DNA of 64,000 nucleotides, taken from assembly GCA_936450465.1 (NCBI GenBank), contig OW388302.1:55742959-55806958 (forward strand), written 5' to 3'. Numbering within the stretch: the first letter of the stretch is position 1; every line of letters starts with the position of its first letter. Positions 57,183-64,000 of this stretch are shown one piece after another. The translations under genes and the position numbers were made by a program. Source of the DNA: Gibbula magus (lineage: Eukaryota > Mollusca > Gastropoda > Trochida > Trochidae). Below the pieces are notes generated by a model. The model did not search any database and had not been told where the DNA came from. It saw only the letters and a program-made list of their open reading frames with translations.

Positions 57183-60100
57183 CTGTAGAGAACAAGAGTT
57201 GGTATCACAACATCCCTTGTCACTGACCACTGTCTTCTTCATCAGGTCATCATGTGCAACCTTAAGTCATTATGATTAGATTACTCTGCAAAGTTAAATT
57301 CGCGATTTGTGCACGTGTTCCAAGTTTAATTTGTACATCGAGGATCAGTTACATTGTTCTGTTATTGAATATAACAGGATGATGTCACGGGTGTAATAAA
57401 CTGACAACTGAAAATGGAACACAGTATGAATTATCGTAACAACAATGCCGTTGCTATATATAATGCTGTAAGGAAGATACACCTGAGTAATGACACATTG
57501 GTATAATGTTTCCAGCATGTGGGACTTGTTGTATCCCAAGTATGGATCTATCCCATCTTAAGATGGGATAGCTCTCCGGGCTATCCCAACTGTGAATAAA
57601 TCGTTATCTCAAGTTGGGATATCCATAAGATGGGATAGCAGAACTTGAGATAGCGATTTATTCACAGTTGGGATAGCCTGGAGAGCTATCCCATCTTAAG
57701 ATGGGATAGATCCATACTTGGGATACAACATGACTCACCTCCTGTGTGATCCGGGTGTAGGATTCCTGGCAGGAGTCCACGGGGACACTGAATGCTGCAA
57801 GACTCGTCACGTACTCCTCTTTACTTATCACGTCGTCATCTGTAGGTACAAACACAGGCTTCAGTCTCCTTGACGCTATATAAAGTCATTCCCTTCAGAT
57901 GTTCGATCTTCACCCCTTTTCCATTAATGTCGTGTTTAACACAATACCCCAGCGGCAATGAAAGGGGACAACATATCATCTCCTTTATCTATCAGCATAT
58001 TTATGGTCAATTTTTTTCACAAATTCAAATAGCATACATCCAGGAAAACACATTACACAAGAACACGGGTTCTGTTTAAAAAAATAGCATTATGACGTGT
58101 CATTGGTAATGACACCTTTACAACCGTACGTGTCGATGATTTCACAACTTTTTTCCCAATGCAGTTTCTAGCCTAGCCCTAGTAAAAGAAGGCTACAATC
58201 GGCTATCTGAAGGTAGTAATTTTTGTTGGAAGAGAATTGATACGATCATGCGAGGACGTTTAACTTCTGAAATATACATTTTTGTTTTCTTCTGAAATAT
58301 CCATCATTGTTTTCTTAGATATTCATTAACGATTTGAAGACGTGCACTACCGACATATTCATCTTTATTATTGTTGTTTTCTGTGCAATTTAAACAGACA
58401 CTATACAAATAATGCTTACTATAACTCTATTGTCCTGGTCAAACTTTTCTTCTTGTTCAGCACTTGCCACAATATTGGTATTTTCATGAAATAAGCGAAG
58501 ACCGTCATTTATAAATTACTACACGAGCAAATGTGACGAACAAATTTGTGTGCAGATCACCACATTGGAGGAAGGTATTTTAATTTTTTATAATATTTGT
58601 GAAATAAGCAGAAGGTATGTAGACAAGAAGAACTCACTGTTCTGGTCCATGACATCGAAGAGGAAGTCGACGAACTCGGTGTGCCAGCTATACTCGGCGT
58701 GCTCGTCCAGGGAACTGCTGGGCCAGTCTCGACACTTGCCCGCTGCCTTCACGAACTCGCTCCAGTACGTCATCCACTCCGACAGACTCAGCTGCAACAA
58801 GGTGTAGATATTAACATTCTGCTCAGTCGGTGTAGTTGTATCTACAGGGCTTCTTCAATACAGTTATCCCATAATTGCCATTCCCACGAATCGAGGTATA
58901 AATAGCCAATCAATAAAGTAACTTTGAATCGAGAAATGGTGGCGGATCCTGGATGAGAATTTCTTTGAACGACCATCAAATGTTAAAGCAACACATTTCA
59001 TTGGTTGGATAGAACATGCTACATATAGCGATGAGTAACTATCCTTCAGTGGTACGCGGAAGAGGGTGCTTGTGGGATCAGGGGAGTCAGACAGCACTGT
59101 GAGCACAAATATCCTGATAGAAAAGTGTGAATCATTAAAGGCAAATATCTGATATTGAATAGCCTGTGATGACACCAACTTCACATTGCTAAAGGTATCG
59201 AATGACATAGCGCTACATACACACATGAAGCTATCGCTGGTATAGCCTAATCCAACAACATAAAGTCAGCATGTCACAATATTAAATCAATATATTATAG
59301 TTTTCCCGTCCTATAATAATAGATAATAGATGTGCCGACTCCATGACGACCGCTGTCACCACCTTGCAACTGTACTGTTTCTGTCATCATGATCATGATC
59401 ATAACTATGAACCCTGGGGATCATACACTAGTGGTTTAAACATATTTCTATTCAATAAAGAATCTGGTTTGGCAAACAAGCAAAGTCTTGCTTTTGTAAA
59501 TACCGCATGAAATCATACGCTATGTACATACATGCAGCTGTAGCGGGTTCTTCCGGTAGTGTCGGGAGCTCTTCATCAGACCGGACCAGATACTCGCCAT
59601 GCGGGTCTGCAGCTGTCGACTCTGCTCACATCTCCCTGAGAGTCCCTTCAACCCGGTCACCAGCTGCACAGACATTGGTAATACATCTATGGTCTGAGTT
59701 TGCATTTATAATAATAACAATAAATCCTTTTTGTGTGCAATTGGAACTCATCGTGTAATTCCATATGTAATTTCAAATGATTACAATGATTACAATGAGA
59801 CAATGAGAAATATTAAATATAGTCACAAGTGACGATAAAAGGATTCAGCGCTTAATAAATTAAATGTAATGAACGAAGCCATCCTTCTATTGTTATTGCT
59901 CATCATTTAAAGAAAGTTGCATGTCTCTAGCATGTCTGTAGAGTTATTGAGACCCAAAGTTCAATGTTGAAAACGACATATTTTAAAACTCCTGGAGGAA
60001 AGTCAAATTTGTGACGTAACTATCAACTTTTACATGATAATGATCTCAACTTGAATTGTTAAACAAATATCGGGGAACAACTTGCAATAAATAACATTGA

Positions 60101-63100
60101 CATTGATTTATTTTTGACAGAGTTATGTCCCTTTGAACATTACGCAAAAAAACCCGGGTATATTCAAGGGCAGATAAATCAAGTTCTAGGACAAAACACG
60201 TAATTTTGGCTCGTCACTGTCTTACCCATTTATTCAGCATTAAAATGAGATATTACACATGCCTGTACATATTGCCGTTAGTGAGAAGATAATTTTCAAA
60301 GAAGCACACCCTCAAAATCGCGAAATTTCAGTACATTTTCTATATTATTCAATTTGTGACCATAACTGACTGTTACTGCCGTAACTATCAATTTTTATAT
60401 GATAATGATCTGAAGTGGAATTGTTGGGCAGGTAGTGAGGAACAGATTGCATTAAATGGTTTGGACCTAAGTATATTCGTAAAAGAGTTATGTAACTTTG
60501 AACTTAGAGCCAAAAAACGAACATTTAAAAAAGGACCATATTCAAGGGTAGATAATTCACATTCTAGAACGAAATTAATAATTTTGGCTCGTCACTGTCT
60601 TCACCGTTTATTCAGCTTTCAGATTAGCTATCATTCATAGCTGTATGAGTTGCAGGGATTTAGACGAATATTTTTAAAGACGCACACCCTCAAAATCGCG
60701 AAATTTCAGTACATTTTCAGTTTTTTTGAAATAGCAAAAAATCTATTATTACGGCCGAAAACCCCAATATGTCTAATCGATGGGGAATAGTGTTGCCCAC
60801 GTTTTGGTGAAGGTAAAATTATCTTATTTAGTTTTTGAGCTATTGAGGTTTGAAGTTTGCACTTTTTGCAAAATTGCCAGATTTCAAGTAGTCACTGTGA
60901 AAAAAGTATTGCGAATTATAACCCGTGATGGAATAAGCAATACATATAATGCCTTAGCTACACTATGTACAAATAACAGCTCTCTAGTGTTTATATCTTC
61001 AGAGGACAAGATTGTCAAAGGTGCATGGGTTCGGGAAATTTTCAAAAGTGCAAAAAAACAATATGGCGGCTTAACCACGTGACCTACGAATTTTCAAGTC
61101 TCTAGGTGCATTTCCCATGTTAAAAATGGACACTTGGATTCGAACTGGACCTCTAATGGTTGATTCAAATAGGCCCAAAAGCTTCGCATGTCTATTCCAA
61201 GCTAAGGGCTATCAGCATGTAAAATTTGGTTGCATTTGCCTCAGCCGTTTTGGCTGAATCTTGTTCACAAAATTCTTGAAAGAATAATATAAATAATAAA
61301 CACGTCAATAACAATAAGGATTCAGCACATTGCTGAATCCTTAATAAACAATCAATAATCTCGACCAGTGTTACCAGTGTATCGGTCCTTTCAAGTATAT
61401 ATATATAACCTAATTCATGTGAGATACCATCCCTTGCTATTTATGTTTCTTCGTTGGTCTACCATTTACACTGTCGGCCAAAATAATCGCCTACCAGATA
61501 TCAGATTTCGTAAAAACTATAATGAACAGTTTAGCGACAAGATGTCACACAAGAATAGCGATTGTTGAAATGGGACAAAAGAAATTGTTCACTTTTCGGC
61601 CAGTGCTTGATAAGAAAAACATTTGAAACAGATTTTCATACAACCACGAGCACCAATACAGGCACGCATTCGCATTAAAGAGGTGATGACGCTAACGATG
61701 TACGCGGGTACGGTGCGCAAGTGAATCAACCGGAAGTAGCTGTCTTCATTGGGCATGGTTTTCATGAATGTTATTGACTCGAATCAAAGTTTTTCTACGA
61801 TTTCAATGGACTTTCATATTATGTTTTGTTTAGCATAACGCGGCGGCCACCATGATTTATATTTCAGAAGTTATTTCATCTTTCATTTTACGGAAAAATC
61901 AAGTAGGCCTTTCTTTTGTCCGACAGCGTAGTTCTGTTGCTTAGGCAAAGCAATACAAACACAGTCAACACATCATCATGCTTGTACAATTGTAATGCGA
62001 ATAGATAATCCTGTTATTTGTTAGTTCAGTACGTCTACATTTGGGTTAAGACAATCAGTCGTTTAATAAAAAAAATTGTATTGGATACGTCCTGCTTTAT
62101 ACTTAGGTAATAAAACAATGTACACTTCTTTAAATGAATAGTCTATGTTGCTATGGATACTGAGTCACTTTGACATAATCCATTACTAACAGAAACTGTA
62201 TAAGCATATCTGGGTTAAGATGATGTATTACTTTGTGAAATGTGTACAGTATCTCTGACACGTATTCTCCACTCCAGCCCACACGGAGACTGGGTGTATT
62301 ATAAGCTTATCCTGGTATCATTGTGAGTTTACAATACACATCAGATACGGTGTAATCCTATATACGAGATGGTAACAGTGAATGGTATGGTCATAAGCAT
62401 TTAAGCGTTTAATGTGTGGGCTTTAGCTCGTTTTAAAACAAGATTTGTGTTAATAATTGGGAAAGGTAGCGAATGCAACACAAGGTTTAAGCGTTTAAAT
62501 TGTCGGTCAACATTGCTGTACAGAAGGTCTCAAATAATCACAGGAATGTCGAGATACAACGTAAGAATGTCATGTTAAGATGTTAAAGGGGCAGTAGCAC
62601 GTTTTTTGCAAAATTTATTTTTAAAATTTCCCATTTTTAATGATAGTTTATGTAATTTATATCAACTTTAGAGGGAAAAAGATCTTATTACACAAACCAA
62701 TTATCCGTTATGGTTACAACGTTATTGCGTATAAAGCATAAATAACATGGCGGCCATCTTATTGTGTACACATTTTATTAATTCGAATTACAAAACCGAT
62801 TCCCGTGGCTTTACCCAACCATGTACACTCACTTTTAACTTGATATTTCGAAGAGAGTAAGTTGTTTTACTATTAGTGACAGTAACTTTCAAATACATTC
62901 ATCGAATTATTTGAGCGAAAAAACGTGCTACTGCTATATTTTCATTGTTTGAAGCGGCCATAAAATCAGTGAAAGTTCTGCTGATTGCAATGATTGGCTT
63001 GTGGATTGAGTTCAGTTGAGTTCATGGCGGTACGGAACATTGTACACTCATTTTTTAACTTGATTTTCCGGAAAGAGAATGGTGTTTTACTATTGGCGAC

Positions 63101-63571
63101 AATATTTTTCAAATACATTTCATCGACTTAGTTCACCGAAAAACCGTGCTACTGCCCCTTTAAAACGTTAAGAAAGTTGCATTCTAAAAATATAAAAACT
63201 AGAAGTGTAGCTTTTGAATTTTATTTCATATTTACGAAAACATGTTAATTAGTTAATGTAAGAAATATACACGATGGTATCTGCACAAAGAGCGTTAGGT
63301 AATACACTTAATAAGAATAACCTGACAAACAATTGGGCTTTAAATATTCAGCAATATTGTATAAAAGAAACTGGCTTAATATCCTTAATATGTCATTCAA
63401 CAAATTCCGTATGCCACCAAGTATTATGGAGCATGTTTCAAATGACTACTTATATTGTCTTGCAACAGATTATTGAAGACAAGTCACGATAGGAATTAAC
63501 GGTTCAAGAAAGACTTACCTTTTGTAGCTTCGTGAAGTCCTGCCTGGACAGATTCCTGTCATGTGTGATGT
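57042..63571 (-). CDS. EF-hand protein, sarcoplasmic calcium-binding/calexcitin type (partial, 5' end outside window)
   Basis: Five minus-strand exons, in order 63571-63519, 59663-59532, 58791-58638, 57839-57739, 57182-57042, join in phase to 192 residues plus TAG. The order is: a degenerate first EF loop (DITHDRNLSRQDF); a helix-rich segment (QTRMASIWSGLMKSS); LSLSEWMTYWSEF; a complete EF loop DQNNDDVISKEE preceded by FVDFLFDVM; a C-terminal pseudo-EF region; and LWFGYITSDDQSAACNFLFG, close to the LW..YFTSDDP.APGNFLFG end of sarcoplasmic calcium-binding proteins and calexcitins. The usual length is about 180-200 residues, so only the start is missing. Such proteins buffer or sense calcium in muscle and neurons. 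Confidence 0.82.
57528..57729. repeat. 202-bp near-perfect palindrome beside a splice donor
   Basis: Left arm starts GTTGTATCCCAAGTATGGAT and the right arm ends ATCCATACTTGGGATACAAC. Arms of about 85-90 bp hold nested palindromes CTATCCCATCTTAAGATGGG + ATAG. The loop is about 25 bp. In the last intron of the EF-hand gene. Confidence 0.95.
57739..57839 (-). CDS. EF-hand gene, fourth visible exon
   Basis: After TGTACCTACAG, phase 1. DDVISKEEYVTSLAAFSVPV, then CQESYTRITQE. Donor GAG|GTGAGT, phase 0. A 202-bp palindrome begins 9 bp after this donor. Confidence 0.85.
58638..58791 (-). CDS. EF-hand gene, third visible exon
   Basis: After CTTGTTGCAG, phase 0. LSLSEWMTYWSEFVKAAGKC up to FVDFLFDVMDQN. 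Donor AACA|GTGAGT, phase 1, splitting the EF loop. Confidence 0.85.
59532..59663 (-). CDS. EF-hand gene, second visible exon
   Basis: After ATGTCTGTGCAG, phase 0. LVTGLKGLSGRCEQSRQLQT, then RMASIWSGLMK. Donor placed at CAT|GTATGT, phase 0. Confidence 0.75.
59985..60720. repeat. ~364-bp imperfect tandem duplication
   Basis: Both halves contain GTAACTATCAAYTTTTAYAT, TTTTGGCTCGTCACTGTCTT and CACACCCTCAAAATCGCGAA in the same order, about 364 bp apart. In an intron of the EF-hand gene. Confidence 0.85.
60721..62582. other. intron DNA without recognised features
   Basis: AT-rich. A 100-codon plus frame at 60780-61082 has no domain and no splice context. Confidence 0.5.
62583..63163. mobile_element. 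complete MITE with TTAA target duplication
   Basis: TTAA (62583-62586) | AGGGGCAGTAGCACG ... CGTGCTACTGCCCCT | TTAA (63160-63163), 573 bp between. The interior carries a partial internal duplication (TTTTAACTTGAT, TGTTTTACTATT) and no ORF. TTAA targeting fits piggyBac- or Kolobok-driven elements. Confidence 0.85.
63519..63571 (-). CDS. EF-hand gene, first visible exon
   Basis: After GTACTTTACAG in phase 1, donor AAAAG|GTAAGT. 53 nt coding for ITHDRNLSRQDFTKLQK. The preceding exon must lie to the right of the window. Confidence 0.75.
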
Positions 63572-64000
63572 CTGTAAAGTACATAAACACAAGTTGTCAA
63601 CATGCATTCATTCATTCAAATTCTATTAATGAATCTGATTGTAATTTATGTGGTATTTAGGGCATATATTTTCACTTTAGATAAGTATATGGTTCATAAC
63701 GTAATTCGTCGTGATTGATATTTAAAAAGTTGAGTCAGACAAATGAACAGCGACATGCTTGAATCTAATATTATAGCAAACTGAAAATTACAGAACAAAG
63801 CGATTAATAAATAGATAAATAAATAGGTAACACTACCCTGGCAGTGAAGAGAGTACTGAAATCGACGATCAATGAAGTTATACGACAATGTACATGTATA
63901 GGGGTAGAAAGTGTCATTCCAGTAAAGCTCGGTGTTTCAGTTCATATGGATGTCAGCTGTTGAATCTTTACAGGTATTATACTTGTACCCATCTTCCCAC
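63572..64000. other. intron DNA at the right edge
   Basis: No further EF-hand exon could be identified before the window ends. Confidence 0.5.

Noticed and set aside
58864..59226. 120-codon minus-strand ORF
   Set aside because: Lies in an intron of the EF-hand gene on the same strand, with no domain and no good splice sites.
1..64000. CRISPR arrays, bacterial operons or ribosome binding sites
   Set aside because: The tandem arrays lack spacers, and the genes are split by GT-AG introns; nothing in the window is prokaryotic.

Overview
The window is a piece of an animal nuclear genome, most likely a marine mollusc and probably a gastropod. The reasons are split genes with GT-AG introns, extracellular multidomain proteins (SRCR/CUB/ZP, an AA15-type copper monooxygenase, an invertebrate EF-hand protein), and SINE/LINE tails ending in the GCGGCGTTAAAC...ACTCACTC type that I associate with abalone-like gastropods. 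There are no operons, CRISPR arrays or bacterial features. All gene models were assembled by hand from splice sites, reading-frame phase and domain logic; no search was run.

Layout. 1-102 may be the 3' end of a gene lying to the left. 165-655 is a dead Tc1/mariner transposase. A 42-bp minisatellite (1564-2403) follows. A minus-strand three-exon gene for a secreted beta-propeller-like protein spans 2914-6074. From 6.5 to 12.1 kb there are only repeats and mobile-element remnants. A 4.9-kb decayed DNA transposon with ~370-bp terminal inverted repeats (12168-17069, Academ-like) ends about 120 bp before the signal-peptide exon of the main gene.

The main gene (17191-39429, plus strand) has 15 coding exons whose phases all agree, giving an 835-residue secreted protein: signal peptide, four SRCR domains, CUB, ZP. 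This is the domain set of DMBT1/hensin-type mucosal and extracellular-matrix proteins. One of its introns holds a 5.3-kb minisatellite of about 92 units in two length classes (51 and 65 bp) with higher-order duplication.

39.5-45.2 kb is gene-poor, with a LINE fragment, SINE pieces and foldback repeats. A TATA/initiator promoter with a short untranslated exon (45212-45302) may belong to the next gene. That gene (48951-52217, plus strand, three coding exons) encodes a 347-residue AA15-type lytic polysaccharide monooxygenase with a Thr/Pro-rich linker and a C-terminal Cys-rich module. A minus-strand gene (57042-63571, five exons visible, 5' end outside the window) encodes an EF-hand protein of the sarcoplasmic calcium-binding/calexcitin type.

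The genes do not form an obvious pathway. Two of the three complete models act outside the cell (matrix/mucosal recognition and polysaccharide oxidation), as does the propeller-like protein; the EF-hand protein would be a cytosolic calcium buffer or sensor. Much of the rest is mobile-element debris: Tc1-like elements, a TTAA-target MITE, tRNA- and 5S-derived SINEs, long palindromes, and one foldback element with a hammerhead-ribozyme-like motif.
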